NCBI GenBank assembly: GCA_026692665.1
Contig: JAPLOF010000026.1
Span: 62,001-126,000 of the forward strand
Direction of reading: 5' to 3'
DNA: 64,000 nucleotides
Source: Planctomycetota bacterium
GTDB taxonomy: Bacteria > Planctomycetota > UBA1135 > GCA-002686595
Under the pieces are notes generated by a model that saw only the letters and a program-made list of their open reading frames with translations, was not told where the DNA came from and searched no databases. Positions 51,565 to 60,229 of this stretch are shown one piece after another. A program made the position numbers and the translations under genes. Within the stretch, counting starts at the first letter, position 1. Every line of letters starts with the position of its first letter.

Positions 51565-52749
51565 ATGAAGATCGCGCTGGTTCACCTGCGTCACGCGCAG
51601 GTCGGCGGCACGGAGCGCGTGCTGAACGAAGTCTCGCGGCGACTCGCCGTGCGGGGCCACGACGTGACCGTCGTGTGCCGTTCCCACGTGGAACCGGCCC
51701 ATCCGGCGATCCAGTTCAGGGTGTTGAAGAGCCCCGTCATCGGCAGCGCGTGGCGGATGTGGGCGTTCGCCGGCGATGTCGAACGACACCTTCGGGAGAC
51801 GAGCTACGACCTCGTCTACTCGCTGGGTCGGACCTGGAGCCAGGACGTCATCCGCTGCAGCGGCGGTTCTCATTCGATCTGGTTGGAGCAGGTGCGCGTC
51901 GCCCGGAAGCGGGAACGGCGCCTGATGCCGCATCTGTCCAGCATCAAGGACCACCTGGCGGTCGTCATCGAGCGCCGTGCCTACGCGCCCGGCGCGTATC
52001 GCCGGGTGATCGTGAACTCGAAGCTGGTCGGCCGGGACCTCGCGCAGCGGTACGCGGTCCCGCCCGAGTCGCTGGACCTGGTCTACAACGGCGTCGACCT
52101 GCAACGCTTCCATCCGGTGGAAACCACGCGTCGCATCGAGATCCGCAAGGGCCTCGGAGCCTCGGCAGAAGACGTGCTGTTCCTCTTCCTCGGGAAGGGC
52201 TTCGAGCGCAAGGGCCTGGACCGGCTGATCCGCGGTTTCGTCGCCGTCGCTTCGCGGGAGGCGCGGGCGCGCCTTTCGGTCGTGGGGCGCGACTCCAACC
52301 AGGCGCAGTACGAGAAGCTGGCCGCGGACCTCGGGATCGGGGACCGCGTCCGTTTCCACGGTGAGCGACGCGACCCGGAGCTCTGCCTGGCGGCCGCGGA
52401 CGTGCACGTGCTCCCCACCTGGTACGACAGTTTCGGGTTCACCGTGCTCGAATCCCTCGCCTGTGGGACGCCGGCGATCACAACGGATCACGCTGGCGCT
52501 TCTGAACTGGTCGATTCAGGCGTCCACGGTGACGTCCTGCGCGCCGACTGCGGCCCCGAAGCGATCTCCGCGAGCCTGCTCTCCTGGTGCGACGAAGACC
52601 GCCGCCGACAAGCCCGGGTCCATGCTCGAACCCGCGCCGAGGGTTTTGGCTTCGACTCCACGATGGAGCGGATGATCGAGATCCTCGAGAACGTCGAGCG
52701 AGCGAAGCGTGGCCTTTCGCCGAAGCACGTCGGTGCCGAGATCGCCTGA
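51565..52749 (+). CDS. Glycosyltransferase family 4
   Basis: 394 residues. The N-terminus IALVHLRHAQVGGTERVLNE is the classic GT4 start with the Gly-Gly-x-E loop. The donor domain has VLFLFLGKGFERKGLDRLIR, LSVVGRDSNQAQYEKLAADL and ADVHVLPTWYDSFGFTVLES, then CGTPAITTDHAGASELV. The sequence resembles WaaG-like lipopolysaccharide core glucosyltransferases (VNSKLVGRDLAQRYAVPPES; VYNGVDLQRFHP). The start is supported by the TAGACT hexamer 8 nt upstream. Confidence 0.94.
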   Translation: MKIALVHLRHAQVGGTERVLNEVSRRLAVRGHDVTVVCRSHVEPAHPAIQFRVLKSPVIGSAWRMWAFAGDVERHLRETSYDLVYSLGRTWSQDVIRCSGGSHSIWLEQVRVARKRERRLMPHLSSIKDHLAVVIERRAYAPGAYRRVIVNSKLVGRDLAQRYAVPPESLDLVYNGVDLQRFHPVETTRRIEIRKGLGASAEDVLFLFLGKGFERKGLDRLIRGFVAVASREARARLSVVGRDSNQAQYEKLAADLGIGDRVRFHGERRDPELCLAAADVHVLPTWYDSFGFTVLESLACGTPAITTDHAGASELVDSGVHGDVLRADCGPEAISASLLSWCDEDRRRQARVHARTRAEGFGFDSTMERMIEILENVERAKRGLSPKHVGAEIA

Positions 52750-52787
52750 TCGGCAGGAGTTCGCGACTCGGCGCTCCGGCCACCCCA

Positions 52788-53567
52788 CTAGGTGAACGGC
52801 ACGATCCGTCGTCGCAGGTATCGCGGAACGAGGCGCCAGGCCCCGAGGCGTTTCGTGGTGACCCAGCTGTACCGTTCGGCGAAGACGCGCTTGTCTTCCT
52901 CGATGACCGGGTGCACGCCCGTCTTCTTGAAGGTCGCGTCGCTCTGGATCGTCGTGTGGCGCTGGTGGAGGATCGCGGTGTGCATCATGACACCCATCTT
53001 CTGCCCGCTCTCCCACGCGTGGTGGAAGATCCACGAGTCCCCGAACCACAGGCGCAGGTCGTCCGGGATCGCCGGCAGGCGCTTCACGGATGCAGTCCGA
53101 AAGAGCATGCACCAGCCCTGTTGACGTCGTAAGCGCAGGACGCGGAACCGGCGGACGCGTTCCAACTCCGCGGGATCCAGATCGGCCTCCTCGAACGTGA
53201 AGGGGACGAGGAAGTCGAACCCGGTGCGCTCGAAGGTGGCCAACGAGTCCTCGACGAAGCGGCTGCCGAGGACGAGGTCGTTGTTCAGGAACCCGAGGTA
53301 GGGCGTTCGGCACGAGGCGATCGCGAGGTTCAGGATGCCGTTGAAGTAGAGCCGGCGTTCGGGCTCGATCACGGTCTCTCCGCGTTCGCGCAGCACTCGG
53401 ACCGTGTCGTCCGGCGAGCGATCGTCGACGAAGATCAGGTGGCTCGGGCGGCTCTGCGCGCGGTACGTCTCCAGGAAGCGCAACGTCACGTCGATGCGCC
53501 CGTGCGTGGGCACGACGATCGTCAGCAAGCGACTCGAGTCGGAGTCCGGCCAGTCGGACATGGGCAT
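52788..53567 (-). CDS. Glycosyltransferase family 2
   Basis: 259 residues of the GT-A fold: LLTIVVPTHGRIDVTLRFLE, the donor motif FVDDRSPDDT, and the DxD-like FLNNDLVLGSRFVED. After the catalytic core, LRLWFGDSWIFHHAWESGQK is typical of rhamnosyl/galactofuranosyl-type GT2 proteins. The C-terminus is very basic (LVPRYLRRRIVPF). The start used is the first ATG of two near the conserved beginning. It faces the GT4 gene and lies on the same strand as the two polytopic glycosyltransferases upstream. Confidence 0.9.
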   Translation of the reverse strand: MPMSDWPDSDSSRLLTIVVPTHGRIDVTLRFLETYRAQSRPSHLIFVDDRSPDDTVRVLRERGETVIEPERRLYFNGILNLAIASCRTPYLGFLNNDLVLGSRFVEDSLATFERTGFDFLVPFTFEEADLDPAELERVRRFRVLRLRRQQGWCMLFRTASVKRLPAIPDDLRLWFGDSWIFHHAWESGQKMGVMMHTAILHQRHTTIQSDATFKKTGVHPVIEEDKRVFAERYSWVTTKRLGAWRLVPRYLRRRIVPFT

Positions 53568-53656
53568 GGATGTGGCAGGCACGGTTCGAGTCGGCGCTCG
53601 CGCGACAGCTTTCGAGAACCCCGGCGCGAATTCAAGGAAACGCCGCGCGGCTCGGC

Positions 53657-55177
53657 TCAGCGCGGCTCCGGCCGACGCTGGAGCAGGCGGTAGGGGCCCG
53701 TCTCCCGAACGATCGCGTACCGACTCGCCAGGTACTCGTCGAGCCACGCGGATCCAGGAACGTCGTTGCCGTTCGACTCGTCCCGATAGCAGCAACTGCA
53801 CAGGATCACGACTTCGGCGTGCGTCCGTTCGAGGTCCGACGCGATCTCGACCTGCACGTCGAGTCGATTGGTCAGGTTCGGATCGAACTGCAGCCAGCGC
53901 GTCGCGCCGGGGCGCTGCGCGAGGTAGTAGAGATCCAGCTCGTTCACGAAGATCACGCGATGGCTGCGCGTTCCCACGAAGATCGGTTCTCCCGGTTTCG
54001 TGTGCGCACGCACGAAGTCGAGCACGTCGGCGCGGCCCTCGGCGCGCTCCGGGGTCTCGGGCAGGCCGTCGTAGGTGGCGAAATCGAGCTTTGGGCCCGC
54101 CTCACGATTCAGACGGAACGAGAGGAATCGTGGTGCGGGCACGACCAGGGCGCCGACGAGTGCGAGAGCTGTCGCGAGTCGCGGTCCGCGCGCAGAGCGA
54201 CGCTCGAGCTCGCGGACACCGAGGAAGGCGAACAGCACGAGCGCCGGAGCCGCGCTGCCGATGACGTGCACGGCGTCCGTGCGTCCCGAGGCCGCTGGCA
54301 GCGCCGCGAGCGAGAGGGCGCCGAGGATCGCGAGGCCGTCGGACCAGCCCTTGCGCCACAGGATCACGCCAGCCGTGATCGGCGCGGCGACTTCGAGCAC
54401 GAACATCCACTGAAAGCCGCGCCAGCCCGATCGCGCGAAGAGCCCCAGTTCGCGGCCCGCCAGCACGCGCGACTGCTCGACGAACAGGTCCAGCACGACG
54501 CGCTCGCCACCGGCCGCGCGCAGGACTGGGATCCACACGGGCACCAGGACGAGTGCGGCGCCCAGCGCCACGAGCAGTCCGGGCACGACGAGCGCACGAA
54601 CCCGCAACGTGCGCGTCACGACGACACGGAGACCGAAGAAGACGAATCCCGACAGGACGAGGTACCCGAAGAGGTCGTGGCGCAGGCTGCCGACCAGGCC
54701 CAGGGCCAACCCCGCGAGGACGAAGCGCACGGGCCGCGGTTCGTCGATCGCCTTCCACATCAGCCAGGCGAAGAGGAGCCCAGCCACCATGGCCGCGAGC
54801 CAGGCCCGCGGCGTGAGCCCAAGCCCCGCTCCCCAGACGAGCACGATGCTCGCGGTGGACCACGAGAAGCCCCTTCCGAGCATCCGTCCCCCGAGCTTGC
54901 CCGCGAGGATCGCCAGCAGTGCGTGCAGTGCGAGTCCGAGGAGCCGGACGGAATGCACCGAGACTCCGAACACCTTCCAGATCCCGGCGATCGCGAGGTA
55001 AATGCCGGGCGGGTAGTTCGTGTAGAAGTCGCGGTGCGGCATTCCACCCTCCGCGACGAGCCAGGAGTTCGTGAGAAGAAGTCCTTCGTCGTAGACGCCG
55101 ATCGGCGACCGCAGTTGCAGGACGAGGCCCGCGGTCCCCGCAACGAGCACCGCCGCGACGACCACTCGCTGGACCAT
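53657..55177 (-). CDS. Polytopic glycosyltransferase, GT39/ArnT-like
   Basis: 506 residues with about 11 membrane helices and a soluble C-terminal domain of about 120 residues. The first external loop carries SPIGVYDEGLLLTNSWLVAE, where the Asp-Glu pair matches the catalytic carboxylates of PMT/ArnT-type enzymes, followed by HRDFYTNYPPGIYLAIAG. Such enzymes use polyprenyl-phosphate sugars on the periplasmic side. The C-terminal part has a Cys-Cys pair (VVILCSCCYRDESN). The ATG at 55177 was chosen because a TAGTCT hexamer at 55225-55230 lies inside the longer alternative. Confidence 0.88.
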   Translation of the reverse strand: MVQRVVVAAVLVAGTAGLVLQLRSPIGVYDEGLLLTNSWLVAEGGMPHRDFYTNYPPGIYLAIAGIWKVFGVSVHSVRLLGLALHALLAILAGKLGGRMLGRGFSWSTASIVLVWGAGLGLTPRAWLAAMVAGLLFAWLMWKAIDEPRPVRFVLAGLALGLVGSLRHDLFGYLVLSGFVFFGLRVVVTRTLRVRALVVPGLLVALGAALVLVPVWIPVLRAAGGERVVLDLFVEQSRVLAGRELGLFARSGWRGFQWMFVLEVAAPITAGVILWRKGWSDGLAILGALSLAALPAASGRTDAVHVIGSAAPALVLFAFLGVRELERRSARGPRLATALALVGALVVPAPRFLSFRLNREAGPKLDFATYDGLPETPERAEGRADVLDFVRAHTKPGEPIFVGTRSHRVIFVNELDLYYLAQRPGATRWLQFDPNLTNRLDVQVEIASDLERTHAEVVILCSCCYRDESNGNDVPGSAWLDEYLASRYAIVRETGPYRLLQRRPEPR

Positions 55178-55314
55178 GCGGTACGGTTGCGGTCCCGGAG
55201 TGACGTGCTCGGCCTGCAAGCCGCAGACTATCGCCCGCGACACGACGCGCTCACAAGTGCAGGCCCGTCGCGAGTCCGACCGATCGTCGTCGGCCGTGGA
55301 CGGAACGCCCTCGG

Positions 55315-56886
55315 TCAGCCGCCGTCGAGGGGCGACTGGGCTACCGGCGCGTTCTGACGGACGACCCGTGGGGCGCGCTCTTTCGGCGAGCCCTGCCCGT
55401 CCGCGCTGGCGCTCGACCTTTCACCCAGCCGGTTCGGTCGCACGAGCCAGGCCTTCCATCCGCCCGCGGCGGGAACCCGCTCGAGTACGGCACCGTCCTG
55501 GAGGATCGCTTCGAGGAGCCACGACGAACCGGCGTTGCGCTGCACGAGCACGAACGGACGATTCAGCTCGCGCACCTCGTTCCAATCCGCGACCGGGAAC
55601 GGGAAGAAATCGCGTGCGCCGGTGAGATTGACGTCCACGGTGGCCTTGGCACCTCTCGCCACGGCCATCGCCGGATCCGCGACCAGGAGCATCGCGCTCC
55701 GTGTCGATTCGTCGGCGGCCTGCCAGGCCTGCAGCCCTTCCACACCGAACGGGAAGACGCTCAAAGTTCCTGCCTGGGAGTCCGCCAGGATCGGCTGCTC
55801 GACTTCGGTGTGCGCGCGCCACGCCAGGCGCACGTCTCCCCAGGACAGGATCAGCACGGCCAGCGCGCAGCAGAACGCGACGCGTTGGCGCGCTCGCGGG
55901 TCCAGGCCCAGGGCATGCAGCAGGCTCGCTGCCGCCAGGCTCGCGCCCAGCGTGAACGCCAGGGCGTAGCGCGGGTGCGAGAGACCGGATCCACCCGCGA
56001 TCGACAGCAGCATCGCCAAGGCCGGCAGGAGCAGGAACGCGACGATCACCGCCTGCAGCGGGTCGCGCACGTACGCGCGCAGCGCCGTCCGGCTCTCGGC
56101 GAGGCCGCGCTGGCACAGACCCAGGAGCCCAAGGGCGATGCACACACCGAGGAGGATGGACAGCAAGCCCTTGTAGTGAGATTCGAGCGCACTGACCCCG
56201 GGCGCGCTGAATGGCCCGATGCGCATGAGCTGGCTGGCCTCGCGGGCGTCGTGGAGGACCGCGAAAAGCGGCAGCATCGGCACCACGAACGCCGCGAGCA
56301 CGGCCCAGTCGAGCCGGCCACGCGAACGCGCTCGCACGAGTTCGCCGACGCCGAGGGGGACGACGAGCAGCACCGCGAAGTAGTGCAGCTGCACCGCCGC
56401 CGCGAGCGAGAGGCCGAGCACCGCCAGCCAGAGCGTCCGACGTACGTCGCCCGCGATCCGGCTCCACGCGAACAGGGCCAACGCGGCGAAGCCCAACACG
56501 AGACCGTACGGCCGCCCCTCCCAGGCGTACTCGCGCGCCGCGGTCAGCAGGATCGCCAGCGTGGCGAAGTGTCCGATCTCCCGTCCCCAGCGCTCCCGGG
56601 CCAGGCGGCCGACGAGGAGCGCGGCCGTGGCGACGCCCACGAGCCCGAGGAGGCGGGGACCGACCAGGCTCCCGGTCAGGGTCTCGGTCGCTCGGACCAG
56701 CAGGTACCAGCCCGGCGGCTGGAGATCGATGCCAGCGCGTGTCGCCGCGCGCACCTCGCTCGGCCAGGAGAGCGTCGCCATCCAGTGGCCGAGGATCTCG
56801 TCGTACCACAGCGGACGCAGCGCGATCGTGGCCACCAGGCAGGCCACGGAAAGCAGGAGCAGGATGCGTTGGGCGAGCGACGACAT
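55315..56886 (-). CDS. Polytopic glycosyltransferase, GT39-like
   Basis: 523 residues with about 11 membrane helices. The first external loop has RPLWYDEILGHWMATLSWPS, again with the Asp-Glu pair of ArnT/PMT-like enzymes, followed by GIDLQPPGWYLLVRATE. The long extracytoplasmic C-terminal domain ends in a low-complexity tail. It is likely to add a sugar from a lipid-linked donor to an exported glycan. It is the second such enzyme in a row on this strand, separated by 137 nt from the first. Start by position of the first hydrophobic helix. Confidence 0.85.
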   Translation of the reverse strand: MSSLAQRILLLLSVACLVATIALRPLWYDEILGHWMATLSWPSEVRAATRAGIDLQPPGWYLLVRATETLTGSLVGPRLLGLVGVATAALLVGRLARERWGREIGHFATLAILLTAAREYAWEGRPYGLVLGFAALALFAWSRIAGDVRRTLWLAVLGLSLAAAVQLHYFAVLLVVPLGVGELVRARSRGRLDWAVLAAFVVPMLPLFAVLHDAREASQLMRIGPFSAPGVSALESHYKGLLSILLGVCIALGLLGLCQRGLAESRTALRAYVRDPLQAVIVAFLLLPALAMLLSIAGGSGLSHPRYALAFTLGASLAAASLLHALGLDPRARQRVAFCCALAVLILSWGDVRLAWRAHTEVEQPILADSQAGTLSVFPFGVEGLQAWQAADESTRSAMLLVADPAMAVARGAKATVDVNLTGARDFFPFPVADWNEVRELNRPFVLVQRNAGSSWLLEAILQDGAVLERVPAAGGWKAWLVRPNRLGERSSASADGQGSPKERAPRVVRQNAPVAQSPLDGG

Positions 56887-57003
56887 GGGTTTCCGGGAGG
56901 ACTCACGTTAGGGAACGGGGCTCCTGGGAGCAAAACGCGCACGCCACCCAGGCCGGACCCGCCCCGCGGACCGAGCTCGGGACGAACTTCCGCTGCCGAC
57001 CTG

Positions 57004-57768
57004 TCAGCCCAGGATCCGTCGCGCCCGCTCCCGCGGGTCCTCGGCATGCGTGAGCGCGCTGAACACCTGCTCCAGCGTCGCGCCGCCGTGGGCCTGGACG
57101 CGCAGTTCGTCGAGCGAGCCCAGGGCCACCAGGCGACCGTGATCGAGGATCGCGATCCGGTCGCACACGCGCTCGGCGACGTCGAGCAGGTGCGACGTGT
57201 ACAGCACGGCACCGCCGCGGTCGGCCCACGCTCGCAGCACTTCCTTGATGACGACGGTCGTGGGCGCGTCGAGGCCGTTCAGGGGCTCGTCCAGCACCAG
57301 GAGCGGTGGCTTGGGCAGCAGCGCGCAGGCGAGCGCCACCTTCTGCCGCATGCCCCGCGAGAACGTGCCGACCGGGTCGTGGGCGCGGTCCCCCAGGTCG
57401 AGGGCCGCGAGCAGCCGGTCGGCCTCGGCGCCGATCGCGCGCTCGTCCAGGCCGTGCAGGCGTCCGACGAGCTCGAGGTGGCCCTTGGCGCCCAGGTTGG
57501 CGTACAGCGGAGCCCCATCGGGCACGAACGCGACCTGACGGCGTGCCGCGAGCGGCTGCAGGGCGATGTCGATGCCCGACAGGAAGGCGTGGCCGCGCGT
57601 GGGCTCGAGCAGGCCGCACAGGATCCGCAGCGCCGTCGTCTTGCCCGCGCCGTTCGGACCGAGGAGTCCGAACACCTCGCCCGCGCGCACGTCCAAAGTG
57701 AGTTCGGAGAGCGCCGTGTGCTCTCCGAACGTCTTCCCGACCGCCTTCAGCTCGGCCAGCGCTTGCAC
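57004..57768 (-). CDS. ABC transporter ATP-binding protein (ABC-2 type)
   Basis: 254 residues. Walker A GPNGAGKTT lies at 37-45, the Q-loop follows GIDIALQPLAARRQVAFVPD, the signature is FSRGMRQKVAL (an SRGMRQ variant common in ABC-2 exporters) and Walker B is LLVLDEPLNGLD. The switch His is in YTSHLLDVAERV. The sequence is closest to export systems with separate permease genes. No permease is adjacent; the membrane protein at 46396 is a candidate partner. It begins 7 nt downstream of the radical-SAM-like gene, so the two are co-transcribed. Confidence 0.92.
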   Translation of the reverse strand: MQALAELKAVGKTFGEHTALSELTLDVRAGEVFGLLGPNGAGKTTALRILCGLLEPTRGHAFLSGIDIALQPLAARRQVAFVPDGAPLYANLGAKGHLELVGRLHGLDERAIGAEADRLLAALDLGDRAHDPVGTFSRGMRQKVALACALLPKPPLLVLDEPLNGLDAPTTVVIKEVLRAWADRGGAVLYTSHLLDVAERVCDRIAILDHGRLVALGSLDELRVQAHGGATLEQVFSALTHAEDPRERARRILG

Positions 57769-57775
57769 GCGCGGC

Positions 57776-58546
57776 TCAGTCGAGGAGCGAATCGGCTTCG
57801 TACACGCTGGCCGGGACCCCGACCTTGGCGGTCACTTCGGCGGCGATCTCGGTCAGCTTGGCCTTCGAGACCGACTTGACCTTCTTGCCCAGCCCCTTTT
57901 CGGAGCGCAGGAGCTGCACCTCGCGCGGCTTGAGCTCGCCCACCTTCTTGAGCCAGGCCTTGACCTCGGCGTCGCTCGTGTTGTCGATGCCGTCGCCCTT
58001 CAGGAAGCGCGCCTGGATGATCAGGTTCTCGGCCGTGGAGAGGGCCGCCATGAGGCTCGTGTACTCGGCCGCCTTGCGGCCGGTCAGCGCGGTGAAGGTC
58101 TTCGCCGTGCCCCATTCCATGCGCAGGTAGACCCGGTCGAACAGCCCGAGGACGCGGCGGAGGGCCGGCTCGTCCAGGTGGGGGTTGTCGAGCGCGAGGC
58201 ACAACTTGGCCTTGGCGAACCACTTGTTGCGCAGGTCGCGCATGTTCTCCGTGATCTCGCGGAAGTCCGGGTGGAGCGACGGATCGGCGGCCGAGCCGTA
58301 GACGGCGATGGCCTCGATCTTCTCGCCCGCCTTGGAGATGCGGATCATGTGCCGGGCGGCCGTCGTCACGATGACCGAGGCGCGTGGCATCCGGTTGTCG
58401 CGGCTGACCGCGAGAGCCATGTCCTGGGAGCCGAGGTCGATGCCGAGCGTGCTGCCGAGCCGGGCCGCCTTGCGGGGGCCGGAGAAGATCGGGCAGTCGG
58501 TGACGGCGACGACGGGGGTGGTGGGTGTGGTGACGACTTCGGCCAT
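57776..58546 (-). CDS. Radical-SAM-like protein lacking the iron-sulphur cysteines
   Basis: 256 residues. The segment FSGPRKAARLGSTLGIDLG (residues 21-39) matches the GPVPSRRLGRSLGID start of COG0731-type radical SAM enzymes, and VYGSAADPSLHPDFREI (82-98) matches their GSGEPTLHPDF strand. The CxxxCxxC motif that should follow the first segment is absent: residues 40-50 are SQDMALAVSRDN-like, and the only nearby Cys is Cys18. Without it the 4Fe-4S cluster and SAM cleavage are not expected. It may keep a binding or scaffold role. It lies 7 nt from the ABC ATPase gene, its probable operon partner. Confidence 0.75.
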   Translation of the reverse strand: MAEVVTTPTTPVVAVTDCPIFSGPRKAARLGSTLGIDLGSQDMALAVSRDNRMPRASVIVTTAARHMIRISKAGEKIEAIAVYGSAADPSLHPDFREITENMRDLRNKWFAKAKLCLALDNPHLDEPALRRVLGLFDRVYLRMEWGTAKTFTALTGRKAAEYTSLMAALSTAENLIIQARFLKGDGIDNTSDAEVKAWLKKVGELKPREVQLLRSEKGLGKKVKSVSKAKLTEIAAEVTAKVGVPASVYEADSLLD

Positions 58547-58899
58547 GGAGGGCGGTGCGGGGGCGCCTGCGGATGGGCGGCACTCCCCGAAAAGGGACCC
58601 CGTGAGGATAACCCCCCGCGCGGGTCCTTCCCAGACCCAGGAGTCCGCGCGGCCCGAACGCCGCTCAGGGCCCACAGGCTCAGGGTCAGGGCCGCCCCCA
58701 GGCGCGCCGGGTGTTCGGCGGCGAGGCGCATCCAGGCCAGGAAAGCGCTTTCGTCGATCCGGACGGGGAGCGCTTCGTGGGTAACAAGCACAGCCCAAGT
58801 GCCCAACAATCCACCTAGAAATGCTCGCTGCGCGGTGCCCCACCCGTGCTGGGGACCGAGGGCCTGCTGCCCCGCGCCATCCTGGGTCGCGTGTTCCAT
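58366..58899 (-). CDS. Doubtful small membrane protein overlapping the radical-SAM-like gene
   Basis: The frame starts with MEHATQDGAGQQALGPQHGW and has a hydrophobic region (RAFLGGLLGTWAVLVTH and ARLGAALTLSLWALSG) that looks protein-like. The second half is Pro/Ser-rich and overlaps the first 180 nt of the radical-SAM-like gene in another frame, which real genes rarely do to this extent. It is offered because the 58547-58987 gap otherwise contains no gene. No family is recognised. Confidence 0.25.
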   Translation of the reverse strand: MEHATQDGAGQQALGPQHGWGTAQRAFLGGLLGTWAVLVTHEALPVRIDESAFLAWMRLAAEHPARLGAALTLSLWALSGVRAARTPGSGKDPRGGLSSRGPFSGSAAHPQAPPHRPPWPKSSPHPPPPSSPSPTARSSPAPARRPGSAARSASTSAPRTWLSRSAATTGCHAPRSS

Positions 58900-58987
58900 C
58901 CATCGCCTCCCCAACACGGACGTCAGGCGCTCCGCGGGGTCGCTGGTTCCGGCCAGATTTTCCGGCCGGCGGAGGGCCCTGACGACA
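58547..58987. other. 441-nt gap between the radical-SAM-like and glycosyltransferase genes
   Basis: Apart from the doubtful small frame on the minus strand, this stretch holds no gene I can support. It is GC-rich with several short local inverted repeats, such as CCGGCC...GGCCGG near 58945-58967, and no convincing promoter or terminator. Confidence 0.5.
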
Positions 58988-60181
58988 TCAGGGGGGCGGC
59001 GGTCGCCGGTCCCGGCAGCGCTGGACGAGCTCGTCCAGGGGCCGGAAGACGACCTCCCAGTCGTAGGTCGCCTCCACGAAGCGCCGGGCGGCTCGACCGA
59101 GGTCGAGCGCGCGCTCGGGCGACCGCAGCAGGTCGACGACGTCCCGCGCGAAGCCCGCCGGCTCGTCCTGGACCCGGAAGTCCCGGCGGTCGACGCCCTC
59201 GACGCCCTGCGTGGCGCAGGTGGTCCCGACGACGGGGAGTCCCATGGCCATGGCCTCGAGGACCTTGTTCTGGATGCCGCGGGCGATGCGGAGAGGGGCG
59301 ACGCTCAAGGACGCCTTCCCGAGCCAGGTGCGCGTGTCGTCGACGAAGCCCGTGACCTCGACACCCGGGACCTCCGCCAGGCGCTGGACCTCCGGGGTCG
59401 GGTGCGAACCGACGATCGCGAAGGTGGCCGCGGGGACCTCGCGCCGGACGAGGGGGAGGATCTCGCGCACGAACCAGACACAGCCCTCGGCGTTGGGCAG
59501 GTAGTTCATGACGCCGGTGAACACGATCGCGTTCGGGTCGCGGCCGGCCCAACGTGGCGCGTAGTAGGCCAGGTCGACGCCGTTGCGCAGGACGGTCGCC
59601 GTCGCGCCCGGGATCTCGCGCTCGAAGACCGCTTTCTCCAGCGGCGTGCAGACCACGTTGGCCGCGAAGGAGCGCGCGATCCGCCGCTCGAACTCGAGGA
59701 GCGTCCGGTGCTCGCGCGCGTACACGAGGCGCATCGGGAAGCCCGTGCGCTCCGCGTATTGACGCCACTTGTCCGAGTCGAGCTCGCCGAAGTGCATGAT
59801 GCGCGGCAGGCGCGGATGGCGCTCGAGGAACGCGCCCATCGACGACGAGTACGCGTACGCCAGGTCCGATTCCGGCGCGAGGCGATCGACAGCCTCCTGG
59901 ACCGCGCTCGAACCGTACACCCCGAGCGTGAGCGGCTTGCGGGTCAAGAGGAGGGGCAGCGCGCCCAGCTTCGCCGCGCGATCCCGATACGGCACCGCCA
60001 CCGTCTCGAACCCCTTCCCGCGCAACTCCTCGGCCGCCGCCACGTCCTTCTCGTCGTGCGCGAAGGCGACGATGCGCACCTGGTGCGCGCGCCCCAGCCG
60101 CTCGACGAGCCGCCACGTCGTGATCTTGTCCCCCCGATTCGGCGGGTACGGGACGCGCTGCGCCAGGAAGAGGATCCGCAT
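58988..60181 (-). CDS. Glycosyltransferase, PEP-CTERM/EpsH1-associated type (TIGR03087-like)
   Basis: 397 residues of the GT-B fold. The N-terminus RILFLAQRVPYPPNRGDKIT is the hallmark of this exosortase-associated sugar transferase family. Other signatures are YSSSMGAFLERHPRLPRIMH, CTPLEKAVFEREIPGATATV, NGVDLAYYAP, and the donor domain IVFTGVMNYLPNAEGCVWFV with APLRIARGIQNKVLEAMAMG. In other bacteria it sits in exopolysaccharide clusters; no exosortase is in this window. The start at 60181 follows a TACCTT hexamer by 7 nt; the longer in-frame start would overlap it. Confidence 0.93.
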   Translation of the reverse strand: MRILFLAQRVPYPPNRGDKITTWRLVERLGRAHQVRIVAFAHDEKDVAAAEELRGKGFETVAVPYRDRAAKLGALPLLLTRKPLTLGVYGSSAVQEAVDRLAPESDLAYAYSSSMGAFLERHPRLPRIMHFGELDSDKWRQYAERTGFPMRLVYAREHRTLLEFERRIARSFAANVVCTPLEKAVFEREIPGATATVLRNGVDLAYYAPRWAGRDPNAIVFTGVMNYLPNAEGCVWFVREILPLVRREVPAATFAIVGSHPTPEVQRLAEVPGVEVTGFVDDTRTWLGKASLSVAPLRIARGIQNKVLEAMAMGLPVVGTTCATQGVEGVDRRDFRVQDEPAGFARDVVDLLRSPERALDLGRAARRFVEATYDWEVVFRPLDELVQRCRDRRPPPP

Positions 60182-60188
60182 CGCGCGA

Positions 60189-60194
60189 AAGGTA
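60189..60194 (-). promoter_or_regulatory. Candidate -10 element (TACCTT), TIGR03087-like gene
   Basis: TACCTT on the minus strand ends 7 nt before the ATG at 60181, just downstream of the 128-bp palindrome. Confidence 0.5.
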
Positions 60195-60229
60195 CCCACC
60201 CACGCCGCGCCCCGGACGACCGATTCCCC

